Below, in pieces: positions 1 through 10,847 of a DNA stretch of 64,000 bases (positions within the stretch are counted from its first letter, which is position 1; each line of letters opens with the position of its first letter). The notes beneath the pieces were generated by a model that saw only the letters and a program-made list of their open reading frames with translations, made no database searches and was not told the origin of the DNA. The stretch is from Astrothelium macrocarpum. Lineage: Eukaryota; Ascomycota; Dothideomycetes; Trypetheliales; Trypetheliaceae. The position numbers were made by a program, and so were the translations under genes. Where the stretch lies: assembly GCA_021030915.1 (NCBI GenBank), contig JAGEMR010000012.1, forward strand, positions 310,001 to 374,000. Direction: 5' to 3'.

Positions 1-331
1 GTTGCACAACCAATCTCACCGTCGGACCAGAGATGGCGGTAGAGTGCATGTACCTTCAGTGCCACTTTGACGCGGCCGGCTGTCAAATTCTCCGAGATCC
101 CTGTCGGTGCGCTGCACACCTCCGCAATCACGCCCACATCTTCATCTTGTCTCTCCGGGTGCTTGACAATACGCTCCCCATACGGCTTCCAGCAGAGCAA
201 AGTGTTACAGATTCGATCAAAGGTGAAGTCCAATAAAGTTTGACAAAAGTCAAGGATCGGTGCAGATATCGCTTCTCCTGATAAGCTGGATCTTCGATCG
301 CATGAACCGTGACAGCCTCACTCCTGAGCCT
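1..331 (-). CDS. possible gene fragment running off the left edge
   Basis: On the minus strand one frame stays open from about 320 to position 1. It reads protein-like stretches such as RICNTLLCWKPYGERIVKHP and GRVKVALKVHALYRHLW. A second overlapping frame is also open near 230-330 (AIEDPAYQEKRYLHRSLTF), preceded by an acceptor-like AAATGTAG at about 332-339. The two could be neighbouring exons of one gene whose body lies left of the window. I do not recognise the family, no start codon can be assigned, and chance openness in this short stretch is not excluded. Confidence 0.28.
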
Positions 332-339
332 ACATTTAG

Positions 340-882
340 GAAATTACCGAGTAAAGGGAACCCCTGCCTATACTCGGTAGCTTGATAATTAATTAGAAGC
401 GCTAACGCAAGAACTTTTTTTGCTGAAGAAGCTGCAATGACGCCAACATGGTAGTCACAATCTCACTTCAAATATACATAGCATCGATAAAGTATCCTAT
501 TGGTCCAGACCCGCTCTCGTTAATATAGATAGATAGAATGAATATCCCCTATCCCCACATTCTCGATTTCCAAAAACTTTCTCCAGGACAAGGGTAATAC
601 ACAAAGTCCCCAATCAGTGACGGCCACTCCTGCAATTCCCGTCACATCATCGCGAATTCTTCCATCGTCGCAGAACCCCATTGTCGCAATCCGGACAAAG
701 CATCACCCGCAGTCCCCCCCCGCGCCAAGCATCAAGCGTAACCATAACGCCATCGCGATGATCCAAACCAACTCCCGAACACCCCAAGCTTCTCCTGCCA
801 ACATGTGAAGCCCAACTCAACTCAACCCCAAACCTTAAACAAACCCACCCTTCCGAAGCGGCCCTTCCCCCCGCCGCAAACC
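340..882. other. gap without recognised gene
   Basis: About 540 bases without a convincing gene. The part near 600-880 is C-rich on the plus strand and lies just beyond the 3' end of the leucine-rich-repeat gene. It probably contains its 3' UTR. Confidence 0.5.
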
Positions 883-3786
883 TCACCCTTTCAAACCTTC
901 CCCCTCCGGAATCCGATCCCTCAACCACGCCATCACGCCCTCCGTCCCCCGCTCCAACACCCTCCACCCCGGCACGCGGAAGCGATTCCCGCCAACCTCG
1001 ACGCTCCTCAGCCCTTCCTCCCACAGCAAACCGATGCGCGGATCCAGCGCGTCGAACGCGTTGTTGCTCAGATTCACGACGTGCAAGCCACGCAGCGCCG
1101 CCGCGTCCAGCACGCCGGAGAGCTGATTATCGCTTGCCAGCAGGTGCGTGAGCGAGGGGAACGCGGTGCGGAGGGGCGGGAGGGTGCTGGTGAGGCGGTT
1201 GGAGGAGAGGTCGAGGTGGGTGAGGGACGGGGCGACGAGGTAGGTGGTTAGTGGGGTGAGGGAGGGGATGGAGTTGGTGGAGAGGTTGAGCGTGGTGAGG
1301 TGCGGGAGGAAGAGCGGGGTGTTGAGGGGGGTACTGAGGCGGTTGTGACTGAGGTCGAGGGTGCGGAGAGGGGTGAGTAGGCCGATTTGGGTGGGGATGG
1401 TGGTGAGGGTGTTGTGGTGGAGGAGGAGCTGGCGGATGGCGTCTGCTGTGGGGAAATGCGGGGACATGGCGTCGAGGGTGGAGAGGGAGTGGGATGATAG
1501 GTCCAGGATACCGCCTGGTTTGAGTTCCAAGGTTCTGGAGTTGGAAACTGCCGAGCTTGATGCGTTGGAGATTGTTTCTTGCGGACTGGCGTCCTCTGAA
1601 CCCTGTGGTGGGGGATCTATTCGTAAGCGCAGGTCTTGCTTCACGTCCTCTGTATCCATGGTGAGGAATTTTCTTTCCTTGATAGGATTTGCAGCAAGTC
1701 TCAAGATACTTAGGCTGTCCATGAGACCGATTCGAGGATCCAGATGACGGAGATCATTGCCAATTAGATCTAAAGTCTTGATTTTTGTTAATTCTGTAAG
1801 TCCTTGTGGAAGATTTGACATTCGGTTATCTTCTGCAAGAAGACTGAGAAGCTCAGCCCATGTGGAAACATCAGGTAAAGTGGTGATTCGATTGAACGAT
1901 ATGTTCAATGTTTTTAAAGACGGCAGTGACAGTTCTCCGGAATCTAGTGAAGCAAGACCGTTGTTGGAAACGTCGAGATTTTGTAGCTTCGCCATCGAGG
2001 TGACATCCGCTGGGAATAGTACCCCGTTCAGTTTATTTTTGCTTGCCACAAGTTCTACAAGGGGCAGATTGACGAGCAAATCCAGCCGCAGATTTTCTAG
2101 TTTATTTTCCGTCAGATTTAACACACGGAGTTTGATCAATTCCTGAAGGTCGTCAGGCAGATACGAGAATCCGTTACTTTGCAGCTCGAGAACTTCTAAA
2201 TTTGCAAGCTGACCAATAGAAGAGGGCAGAGCGGCTTCAAATCGATTATGTGATAGTTTAAGGTCACGAAGGCAGTGAATCTGCGATATCACGTCAAAGA
2301 CGCTGTTATCAAGCTGGTTGTATGAGAGATTGAGTGTAGTCAATCTTTCTAGCCGTCTCAACCCATGCGGAACGGAACAAAGTCGGTTTCCATGCATGTC
2401 CAATAGTTCAAGTGCACCAAATTGGATGCCTTTGCTGTCCTCGTCGTCGGCAATGTCTTCAGGGTTGACGTCTGGAAAGACTGATTCTGGAAGTTCTTCA
2501 ATCTCATTGTCAGCAGCGATGAATCGAGTCAAGTCGACCGACTCGCTCCATGCAACGTTGGTATCTGGATCGTAGTCATACATTGACATTACTGCGTCTG
2601 GGATCGACTTCAAGCGCATAGCTGCAAGATTGAGGCGCCCCTCGCTGCGTCCAATGTCAATGCGCTTTTTCAGTACTTGCTCATTATTTGATGGGAGCTG
2701 ATTGAATGGATCCTCATGTAGACCAAAATCATTTGGACCATCAGATTGAACATCTTGTTTCTTGAGAGACGAGGTCCGGCGGGCTGCTTTGGCTTTGGCT
2801 ATCTGTTCTCTCAACGCAGCGGATCCCTTTGGTGACGAGGCTTTCGTTCCATTTTTTGGTCTTTCCTCCTTGTCAAACACATTAGCTAGTGCAGGCTTTG
2901 GCTTCGGAGACCGCGTTACAATCGTATGGCTTCCACCTAGTTTTAGGCTTGCGTGTCCAGGAATATGTCTGGGTGCTGTGATCCGCTCAGACCTGCTATC
3001 CGTCGTAGATACAATAGCAGAGGCCTTTATACCTGGAGAGTTTATTGTGGCTGTAGCGCTTACGCTCCGTTTCGATGGAGTTGCTGTATTGTTGGAGCTA
3101 ATGGATTTGGCTGATGCGGTGAGCCTCTTGGAAGGCGATTCAGGCCTAACAAAAGCATGAACAGAATCCTTTGCGCTTGTCTTTCGGCTACCTAAAGAAG
3201 ATTCCGGCCGCTTGTTACCTAATGATGAGGCTGGACGTGATTTGGACTCTGTAGGGCTCGATGGGCCAAAGAAGCCTGACCGACGTCTCGAAGTGCCAGG
3301 TGTAGGAGGGAGCCTAGCAAGCGTCTCCATAGTTCTATCTGAAAGAGATGGTCGGGGTCTTCGAGGTTTAGGTGTCGAAGTCAGTCTTAGGTTTGGGAAA
3401 TCATCTTCACCTGGCTGGACTAATTCATTTGGAGAATCATGCTCGTTTACGGCTTTGCTCTCGGGAGGCGCGGAAAAGCTTTCGTCCTGTGAGAAAGGAT
3501 CTTGCAGACTATCTTGGTCCGAAGCCGAGCCGCTGGACTTGCTGTTCACCAAGGGTTGTGTTTTGGGTTTTCGGGTCTTCCCAGACACGCTGTCACTCAG
3601 CGTATTTGATGTTGTCAGTTTCTGCGACCGAGCTTCTCCTCCCCTCATTAATGGTATTGGTGAAATCTTGACATTATTCTGTTGTGCATCGGTGGCCGCA
3701 GTTCGAGTTGACTTGGGAACTGGGAGGCGGGATAACCTAGGTATGCCTGAAGGTCTGACTGATGGAGGCGGAGGATCCATAGCCAT
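883..3786 (-). CDS. leucine-rich-repeat protein with disordered N-terminal half
   Basis: A single long frame of 967 residues. Residues 1 to about 370 are Ser/Pro/Lys-rich and low in complexity, with many SP and TP sites, so probably an unstructured, phosphorylated arm. From about residue 380 onward there are repeated LxxLxLxxN units such as LELLDMHGNRLCSVP and LRDLKLSHNRFEAALP, roughly 18-20 LRRs, broken near residue 760 by an acidic/Ser-rich insert. This is the SDS22/LRRC40-like architecture, a protein-interaction scaffold; a specific partner cannot be named. I start at the ATG at 3786 (MAMDPPPP). The frame continues upstream to 4002, but that part is hydrophobic and unlike the rest, and holds intron-like GTACCT...CTTACTCCAG ends, so it is probably 5' UTR. 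The C-terminal third is much more GC-rich than the remainder. Confidence 0.85.
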   Translation of the reverse strand: MAMDPPPPSVRPSGIPRLSRLPVPKSTRTAATDAQQNNVKISPIPLMRGGEARSQKLTTSNTLSDSVSGKTRKPKTQPLVNSKSSGSASDQDSLQDPFSQDESFSAPPESKAVNEHDSPNELVQPGEDDFPNLRLTSTPKPRRPRPSLSDRTMETLARLPPTPGTSRRRSGFFGPSSPTESKSRPASSLGNKRPESSLGSRKTSAKDSVHAFVRPESPSKRLTASAKSISSNNTATPSKRSVSATATINSPGIKASAIVSTTDSRSERITAPRHIPGHASLKLGGSHTIVTRSPKPKPALANVFDKEERPKNGTKASSPKGSAALREQIAKAKAARRTSSLKKQDVQSDGPNDFGLHEDPFNQLPSNNEQVLKKRIDIGRSEGRLNLAAMRLKSIPDAVMSMYDYDPDTNVAWSESVDLTRFIAADNEIEELPESVFPDVNPEDIADDEDSKGIQFGALELLDMHGNRLCSVPHGLRRLERLTTLNLSYNQLDNSVFDVISQIHCLRDLKLSHNRFEAALPSSIGQLANLEVLELQSNGFSYLPDDLQELIKLRVLNLTENKLENLRLDLLVNLPLVELVASKNKLNGVLFPADVTSMAKLQNLDVSNNGLASLDSGELSLPSLKTLNISFNRITTLPDVSTWAELLSLLAEDNRMSNLPQGLTELTKIKTLDLIGNDLRHLDPRIGLMDSLSILRLAANPIKERKFLTMDTEDVKQDLRLRIDPPPQGSEDASPQETISNASSSAVSNSRTLELKPGGILDLSSHSLSTLDAMSPHFPTADAIRQLLLHHNTLTTIPTQIGLLTPLRTLDLSHNRLSTPLNTPLFLPHLTTLNLSTNSIPSLTPLTTYLVAPSLTHLDLSSNRLTSTLPPLRTAFPSLTHLLASDNQLSGVLDAAALRGLHVVNLSNNAFDALDPRIGLLWEEGLRSVEVGGNRFRVPGWRVLERGTEGVMAWLRDRIPEGEGLKG

Positions 3787-4279
3787 TTGTCTACATCCCT
3801 GGAGTAAGAAGAACCAGCTACAACAAGCAAAATTTCCAGAACGACATTGACCAAAATCGGTGCCAAACGAAGCAAATGATGTAAGAAAGATAAACAAGAG
3901 GTACCTTGGAAGAGAAGCTAAACCACTAAACCGGGAAGGATCAGCACTGGGAGGCGGCTTAAACAACCGCCGTTGTGATCTAACCCCCCCACTTCTGGAC
4001 ACCTAATGGTTGACGGCCACGCCGGGGTTTTTAGCCAGCTTTCCAATTTTACAACAGAGTTTTCAAGGCGATTGATAAGCTTCTGATGAAAATGGTTACA
4101 ACCCTTTTCCTCTCATTCGCCTTTGCTCTACCGCGGCTCAGAACGGCTCTATTGCCGAGTGCTGTTCATGCCGGCCTTCCATTGAATCACGCAATCATCC
4201 AATTGTAATTCTATGTGGCTCTAGGATTGACCTTGAAATTAGCATTCTACGACCTAGGGGGCGAGCTATAATTTGCAAC

Positions 4280-6046
4280 ATGGACGGCGAGCAGCAGAGA
4301 AACGTCGAGGGAGCTACCGGCAACGTAGTGCCAGCGATAAACTTATTTCCTGTCGGGTCCAATAGGTCCACCTCTCTCCATGGCACACAAGAGGGTAGTT
4401 TGGGATATTTAGGAATCAATGACCCATTGCAAGCGTCAACCTTTCCCAGAACCCCTCCCAGGAGTGGACAATCGGCTCCAGAGACAATGAATCTTGCCTT
4501 CAAGACCAGAATCAGACATTTTACATGGACGGTATGCCTCTGAAACTCAAGACAGTGAGAACTTTCACCGGACGTGCGCTGATATGGAATTTTGAACGAA
4601 CAGTGGTTCTCTATGACAATGGCAACGGGTGGCATAGCTAATGTTTTATATGCTGGTGAGTTTTTCGTTGATAACACATATTCTATCAAGTGGCATGCGT
4701 TGCCAGAGAAATTATAGAGAAGATGAGACAATATCTAATGTAGAGTTGCAGTTCCGTTTCGCTTTCATGGTCTATACACCATTGGTCTTTTATTTTTCTT
4801 TCTGAATATAATTCTGTTCATCTTCAACTGTGTTATGATATCCTTTCGTTTCTGGTATTTCCCGGCCACATTTCGTACCTCATTTCTGCATCCAACCGAG
4901 TCATTATTCATTCCCGCTTTCGTCATCAGTATAGGGACAATCCTTATCAATATTTCAGAATACGGTTTGACGGGTCACAAGACTGGGGAATGGCTTCACC
5001 AGACCATGAATGTCCTATTTTGGATATTTTGTGCATTGGCAATCAGTTTCTCTGCCATAATTTATCTGATTGTGTATGTTGATCATCAAGCTCCGGCTCC
5101 TAAACAAATTTGCTGACATTGTCCCTTGATTAGATGGTCAACGCAAACTTTCACCATATCTCAAATGACTCCAATATGGATTTTTCCCGCCTACCCGCTT
5201 CTTGTCGTTGGTCCTCATGCAGGAGTTCTTGCCTCAAAGGTGAACAGTCATCGCGCTCTCGATATACTGATCGGCGGCTTTACCATCCAAGGAATCGGCT
5301 TTATGGTTACCCTCATGATATACGCTGCCTTCATCTATCGCCTCATGACCCAGAAGCTTCCAGTAGAGTCCTTGCGGCCCGGCATGTTCATAAGTGTTGG
5401 CCCTTCTGGTTTTACCATTTCGGCAATCGTGAACATGGCGGAGACTTTACCAAAAGTGATTTCACCCGATTTCATGGGGAACGGCGAACTTTGTGGTATG
5501 GTGAGTATGATTGTTGGAAATTGGGTCGGAGTCTGGTTGTGGGGCCTCGCGTTGTGGTTTTTCATAGTGTCCGTCGGAGCTCATTGGAGTTGTGTCAGAT
5601 ACGGACGCATGAACTTTGCAATGACCTGGTACAGCTTTGTCTTTCCTAATACCGCGCTCGTAACAGCAACATTTGCGGTTGCAAAAGCGCTCAACAATCA
5701 GGCTATCCGCATTTTCGGTTGCGCAATGACCTGTTTGCTAATCCTGACCTGGTTATTCGTGTTCTTCATGATGATTCGGGCTGTGTTGAAGAAGCAGATC
5801 TTGTGGCCACAAAAGCAGGAAGATAGGGATGAAGGTGGTTGGAGAACGACCCACGAACAGAGCCGGAGCCGGATTGAGAAGAAGGTTATCAGACAAGGCA
5901 GTGTACCTCCGTCTAGATCCCCCGATTTAGAATCTGGTAGCGATGACTCGGACAGTACAGCGCACGTTCCGCCACATACTCTAGCCAGAAATGAAGACCA
6001 GACGCATCCGAATTTCCCATTCTCTGAGCCTGTTTCGGCCTATTGA
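4280..6046 (+). CDS. TDT-family transporter (SSU1/Mae1-like)
   Basis: Four exons join in frame: 4280-4531, 4604-4655, 4752-5073 and 5134-6046, giving 512 residues. The exon-2 motif WFSMTMATGGIANVLYA, followed by PFRFHGLYTIG, is the hallmark first helix of the tellurite-resistance/dicarboxylate transporter (TDT) family. About ten hydrophobic segments follow, including FVISIGTILINISEYG, WIFPAYPLLVVGPHAG and WYSFVFPNTALVTATFAVA. Members export sulfite (Ssu1) or import C4-dicarboxylates (Mae1) across the plasma membrane. Fungal proteins of this length with a charged C-terminal tail (here from about residue 430, rich in Arg, Glu and Ser) are usually grouped with Ssu1, but substrate cannot be read from sequence. 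All three introns are GT-AG and phase-consistent. The long antisense frame over 4195-4731 is a shadow. Confidence 0.9.
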
Positions 6047-6182
6047 ACGATTCCGTCGGATACAACGTGATCCAGTGGGATTGATTTGCTATTCTTGGTA
6101 GAGCGCTCAACACTATTGCGTGTTCAAATCTTGAAGATGGACACACAAGTGCAAAGTACAGCTTGGGCTCCAAATCCTTGTC

Positions 6183-6752
6183 TCATCCGTAAAGCTCACG
6201 CTGAGGTTCCTTGCCTTCCAAGAATACCACAATAGCGTCGCTGTGCAGCTCGCTGGGTGGCGATTCTATTGGCTGAGAATCCAGTTCATGTCTTCCTTCA
6301 GTCGATATGTTATCCGTCTTGCCAATTTTGTTTTTGTTCTTGCGTTCGCGCTCGCGTTGATGCAGACTTTTGCGGGTTTTCCGATGAGTTCTAGTAAGCA
6401 AATAGAACGCTCCTGATAGTATCGCTAATCCTAGCAAGCCTCCAAGTATGCTAGCAACTATCGTTATTGCTCTCTGCCTAGTATCGGAATCACCGCTGGA
6501 GGATGATGGTGTAGGAGTTTCAGAGGTTTCGCTGTTTGCGCCCACACATTGGAGTGTAGGGCAACTTTGACAGGATCCGGGAAATTCTGTGCATATTTCA
6601 CCCTCAGGACAGAGAGGACACGGAGGGATTTCTGATGGACATGAGACGCATCGACGTAGAAGGCGAGAGTCGCGAAAGGGTGACACGGTAAAACTGCGAT
6701 CTGCAAAGGAATGTGGCACTGAGATTTGGTGATTAGATGGGGAAATGGACAC
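6183..6752 (-). CDS. Opy2-like single-pass membrane anchor
   Basis: 189 residues. An N-terminal cysteine cluster (CVSCPSEIPPCPLCPEGEIC followed by SCQSCPTLQC) matches the spacing of the Opy2 N-terminal domain. A Ser/Thr-rich linker, one transmembrane helix near residues 95-118 (ITIVASILGGLLGLAILSG) and a strongly basic juxtamembrane stretch (RTHRKTRKSLHQRERERKNK) follow. In yeast Opy2 anchors Ste50 at the membrane and feeds the HOG and filamentation MAP-kinase pathways. The same layout without a cleaved signal peptide is normal for fungal Opy2. The protein is shorter than usual fungal Opy2 (often 300-500 residues) and its cytoplasmic tail lacks an obvious Ste50-binding region, so it may be a short paralogue, or further 3' exons have been missed. 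Function is inferred from the cysteine domain only. Confidence 0.72.
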   Translation of the reverse strand: MSISPSNHQISVPHSFADRSFTVSPFRDSRLLRRCVSCPSEIPPCPLCPEGEICTEFPGSCQSCPTLQCVGANSETSETPTPSSSSGDSDTRQRAITIVASILGGLLGLAILSGAFYLLTRTHRKTRKSLHQRERERKNKNKIGKTDNISTEGRHELDSQPIESPPSELHSDAIVVFLEGKEPQRELYG

Positions 6753-8678
6753 TTCCTATCTAATAAAATAGGAGTATTGGAGCAAGCTCACTGGTGGAAT
6801 TGAGGCGAGAATAAATGCTTTCGGCCGAAGGCGAGGTGATGAACCACGTCACTCGATTGGATAAGGCCAATCAAACTTGACGATTCCTCCTGCGGAAGCT
6901 GACTGAAGATCACAGCACATAGAACATGCAGACATTAATTCAAAACAGCTGACAGACAGCGATCAAAGATAAATGAAAGCAGCGGGTCCGTACGTGTTTT
7001 TGCAGACATGTGTATCTCGAAGAATTTCGAGACGGAGATTCAGCTTGAAAAAAGGCCTCAAAAGCATGCCTGGAATCGTGTTGGCGAGCATGCGTTGGTC
7101 GCTGTACGTACCGATAAGTGTTGGCTTCTCAGACAATGCAGAGGCGACAGTGTGGCATCGTGTGCAGGGTGAAAGGTCATCTCAACGAATTAGCATCAAC
7201 GATGTCCATACAATCCCAGATCACCTTCCCAATTTTCACGCATTGCAAGAGACGTCATCGTTTCAACATCTCTCGAGATGATTGCAAGATATGGCGATGC
7301 GTTATGCATGCATAGTTTTGGGGTATCTTATACTCGTATGTACATCGTTATGCATCTTGTCGTATACGCAGGAGACCGAGCAAAAGTAACGAGGAGAACA
7401 AAGGACTAGAAGATGGGAGAACAAAGGACTAGAAGATGGGAGAACAAAGGACTAGAAGATGGGAGAACAGAGGGAACAGGGGGGGAGACGGGAGCAAGCC
7501 ACGAAATGCAACATGTCAGGGCACCCTTCCTCATCTCGGCTCTGTCCGGCAGCTCTCGATCGAACTACTTTAGAGGGAATGCGATTCAGCTTATTCGTCT
7601 CGCCTTGGTACTTAAAACCCATCGCCTTTTCGTAATGAAAATCGATATTAACAGTACACCTGGAGAATCCGTTGCTGCCGACCCTTGTTTGGTTGCTGAG
7701 CGCGGTCCTTGGATGAGAAGGTGACAGTGGGCGGGGTTTTTACCTCTTTCCTTTAGTTTAAGAAACTACAGTGTATTAAATTCACAAAGTTGACCGGCAA
7801 AAGCTTCGCTTCTATATCAAATACATGTAATATGTAACACGTCCTTCGTGAATAGCCCACGCTTCCCATCACATTCATAACGAAGGTTTGGCGCTGCGTC
7901 GGAATTCGGATCTCTACGTCATAATCACGACAATTTGTCCGCACCTTGTCCTTGCTTTCGCGCTCCTGAAGGCGTTGTATAACCGTTGAAGCGCAGGTAC
8001 TCATCTATCCATCGGTGAATCGGATTTAACCGTCCCTTGTAATGTCAAGGAGATCAGCCGAACGGCCCCCAGTGTCGGAAGCTGTTCTCAAACCTTAGCG
8101 CCTCCACTTTCGACTCCCTCTGCAATTAATACCTCTTTTTCGACTAACCCTTCTGGAAACTATCCCTATGCGTCCCAGACATCGAGTGGAGCAGTACCTG
8201 TCACAGGACATGCTCGGCCGACTGGACGTAACCTTGCCATCGCTTCAGTTGCTGTTCTGGCCTCGTCCTGGTAGTGGCGTCTCATGGCCTGGCTGAGCTA
8301 ATTGCCAGAAAACGCCAAGAATCATTGGAGGAACTTTTCACCCATTCCATATTCTGAGGGGAACACCTAGTCCAAACGACTCGCCATAGTGTTTATCCAC
8401 TGTGTGGGACTATGCCCTGCCGTCCCGCCATGGTTCCGGCGGTAAGACGTTCGATCTCATACCAAATCTACGTAATAATCAATCTAATTTACACAAGTTT
8501 CCACATGGGCCAGCTCCTGCTGTCTCCCGGCTGGAGGCCTGGAAAGTATAAGAAGTTCATCTTTTCCAGCCTCTAGAAACAACACAGTCTTCAACTCTTC
8601 AGCACGAATCAATTTAATTTAGCGAAACGTTCACTTTTGTTCTATACTTTCATTATACTTTTTCCCTTTCACATCAAA
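6753..8678. other. 1.9 kb gap
   Basis: Apart from the 23-bp tandem repeat at 7395-7463 I see no supportable gene. Short frames at 6973-7315, 7413-7724 and 7753-8004 have no family features, and the middle one simply translates the repeat. The last 200 bases, with a TATA-like run near 8546 (AAGTATAAGAAG), are probably the promoter of the secreted-protein gene that follows. Confidence 0.5.
7395..7475. repeat. 23-bp tandem repeat, three copies
   Basis: Three identical head-to-tail copies of a purine-rich unit (AGAACAAAGGACTAGAAGATGGG) occupy 7395-7463. A partial fourth copy, AGAACAGAGGG, follows. Perfect identity suggests recent expansion. Confidence 0.92.
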
Positions 8679-9229
8679 ATGTTCGCCAAGACTCTTTCCC
8701 TGCTTGTCCTGGCCCTGGGCGTCGCTCAAGCAGCTAACAACTTCACCGCTTCCTTTACTGAGTACGGTGAGGGTGACGACAGAGGCTCACCCAACTGCAA
8801 CACCAACACTGTTGCCTGCGGATTCTTTTCTGCCGTATGCCCTTCTGATGGTGGCTCTTTTCTCTTATGTCTTGCTTACCTTTCCATCAGAACTCTTTCC
8901 AAGCCGCTGTCTCTCAAAATCTCTTCGGCGTCGGCCCAGGTGCTGGCGCCGGCCCTGCATGCGGTACCTGTTACAAGTTGACAGCCGAAAAGGACTCTTC
9001 TGGCAACGTTCTCAGCAACGCAGGGAACAGTATCACCGTCCAAGTCAACAACCTTTGCCCTGCCGACAGCAACGTTTTGTGCTCTCAACCGACTCTCACT
9101 AGCACCAACCAATACGGTGCTCAAGTCGACTTTGACCTTTGTAAGGATGATGGTGCGGCCGCTGCACTTTTCGGAAGCTCGGGAGTGGGCCTTGCCGTTG
9201 GTACTGCCGAGGAGGTGACTTGTCCATAA
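8679..9229 (+). CDS. secreted expansin-like / double-psi beta-barrel protein
   Basis: Two exons, 8679-8834 and 8891-9229, join in phase 0 to 164 residues. The first 17-19 residues (MFAKTLSLLVLALGVAQA) are a clear signal peptide. The mature part carries the RlpA/EG45-like double-psi barrel pattern: FTEYGEGDDRGSPNC at the start, PACGTCYKLTAE and VQVNNLCPADSNVLCS in the middle, VDFDLC and a final VTC, with paired cysteines. Such small proteins are secreted and thought to loosen or bind cell-wall polysaccharide; the catalytic Asp pair of GH45 enzymes is not evident, so hydrolysis is unlikely. The start is the first ATG giving the signal peptide; the upstream in-frame ATG at 8637 would put MFYTFIILFPFHIK in front and lies in the leader. 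It is likely an apoplastic cell-wall-active protein or effector. Confidence 0.88.
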
Positions 9230-9824
9230 GCCATGCATGGTAGGACCAGTGCTGGATGGTTAAGTTTCACTCGTCAATCACCAATACCTAAACCTTGGTT
9301 CAGAGTGATTTCGAGGGCGCAGAAGTGTATAAAATAGTGTCACTATCATTTGTATTATACTATTATCATCTGGCATGACCTTAAAAGCATACTTGTCGGT
9401 CTTCGATTTATGGTACCGATCATCCATTTCCAATGAGTTAAACTGGTATCACGATGACCTTTTTTCAACTTAATGGCGTGTTACTACGGGATGGCTAAGG
9501 CAGGATCATGATGGGATGATGTGGAGTTATCCTGCACTACAAAAGCGACCAGCGGTCTCACAATTAGCAGGTCACTTCATGACGATGTGAGTGTGTGGCT
9601 AAAGCTTGACCCTCCGTACATCTCGCTTCCTCACTATTTTGAGACTCCACTTTATGCGATCCTTCAGATGAGTCAAGTTCTATGAGCCATCCGCTCTGAA
9701 AATCTTCGAAAGTCACATATAGACTCCTACCAGGCATTCACGCACTGTTCAGTATCTTGATTCTCTCTCAGCATCTTCTGCTTGCAAACTCTCTTCCCAC
9801 GAACCCACTGCGGTACACTTGAAG
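9230..9824. other. gap of about 600 bases
   Basis: No gene recognised. It contains the 3' flank of the secreted-protein gene and the upstream region of the next gene, with no repeats of note. Confidence 0.5.
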
Positions 9825-10565
9825 ATGTCGCCCTCAGTTTCTGGAAAAGTCTCAGATTATCCCAAACACTCCTTATTGGGTATCCCAGCTGAAATTCGGA
9901 ACCAAATCTACGAGTTCGTCGCTGCACAAGAAGTCAAAGAGCTGGTCGACACTGCACATAATGTCTGTCAAATATGTCAACAAATGAGGTCGGAATTCCT
10001 CAGCATGATAATAGGAAGTGATACAGTCTTTCTACTCCCAGTGCGACCCTTTGGCACGTTCTTCGAGGTTCGGGACAACCACTTTAACCGATTTATGGAA
10101 CTTCTCGCCCTACAGGAAAAGCAGAAATTCCTCGGCAGTCCAGTCCATTTCAAAGGCTTTGCCGCAAACTTTCTTCTCTACGACTTGACAAATCTATTTC
10201 AGCATACGTCGCAGACTACACCTCGATTTCATATTGAACTGGCGACTCAATGCAAAGCTAAAGACAAGATGGAGGAATTCCTTCTCTGCCATGGGTACGG
10301 ATCCGAAAAGAATCCTTTGGCCATGGGCGTTGTGTATCGTAACGCATTGCGCGATCCTGGATTTTTTGGGATGGATAATATGTTGCTGGGGGATATTTAC
10401 GCGATAAAACGCCATCTGCAATCTCCAGTCTTTGACGAATGGAAATGTTCGATCCACGTCAAGTGTTTGGATGACGGAGAAGCTGTCACTGTCATGGATA
10501 TGGAACAAGGACAAGATTCCGGCAAGTTCGATACGACACAAGACGTTATGGCGTGGACTGATTGA
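9825..10565 (+). CDS. F-box-like fungal protein
   Basis: A single exon of 246 residues. Near the N-terminus the motif LLGIPAEIRNQIYEFV matches the LP.E.R..IY segment that opens many Pezizomycotina F-box-like or 2EXR proteins. The remainder (for example PVRPFGTFFEVRDNHFNRFM and WKCSIHVKCLDDGEAVTVMD) is not recognised. These proteins belong to large lineage-specific families with probable adaptor roles in protein turnover, but no substrate is known. I start at the ATG at 9825 (MSPSVSG); the preceding Lys codon and TTG are not a start. No intron is needed. Confidence 0.72.
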   Translation: MSPSVSGKVSDYPKHSLLGIPAEIRNQIYEFVAAQEVKELVDTAHNVCQICQQMRSEFLSMIIGSDTVFLLPVRPFGTFFEVRDNHFNRFMELLALQEKQKFLGSPVHFKGFAANFLLYDLTNLFQHTSQTTPRFHIELATQCKAKDKMEEFLLCHGYGSEKNPLAMGVVYRNALRDPGFFGMDNMLLGDIYAIKRHLQSPVFDEWKCSIHVKCLDDGEAVTVMDMEQGQDSGKFDTTQDVMAWTD

Positions 10566-10621
10566 TTACAGGCTCGTCTGCGGAAGAGAACTCTGTCCAT
10601 GATGATGCTGACGACGATGTT

Positions 10622-10663
10622 AATATTGATGCTGATGCTGATGCTGATGCTGATGTTGATGCT
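10622..10663. repeat. GATGCT microsatellite
   Basis: A run of GAT/GCT triplets (GATGCTGATGCTGATGCT...) lies directly downstream of the F-box-like gene, outside its reading frame. Confidence 0.85.
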
Positions 10664-10807
10664 CGCAACTCTTCCCACGAATGACGGATGCATCTCTAGT
10701 TGAAAAATGAAGGAAACTGCGGGAGAGCACCATTTTGATCTGGAAATCTTCTAGGTACTCGCATTAAGTTGCTGTTATGGAAGGAGCACTGGTAAGTCAT
10801 GTGACTA

Positions 10808-10847
10808 GGAGTGCGCCCCAGGTCCCGCACAGCCCTAGGTCGCGCAC
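10808..10847 (+). repeat. left terminal inverted repeat
   Basis: 40 bp, GC-rich, identical in inverted orientation to 12936-12975. A TA dinucleotide precedes it. Confidence 0.97.

Noticed and set aside
4195..4731. 178-codon minus-strand frame
   Set aside because: It lies over the first two exons of the TDT transporter, whose TATGGIAN motif fixes the coding strand.
6096..6138. tRNA-like words (TGGTAGAGCG and GTTCAAATC) suggesting internal A and B boxes
   Set aside because: Spacing between the boxes is too short for a tRNA and no acceptor or anticodon stem pairs around them.
7413..7724. 103-codon frame starting MGEQRTRRWENKG
   Set aside because: Its first third is only the translation of the 23-bp repeat and the rest lacks any conserved feature.
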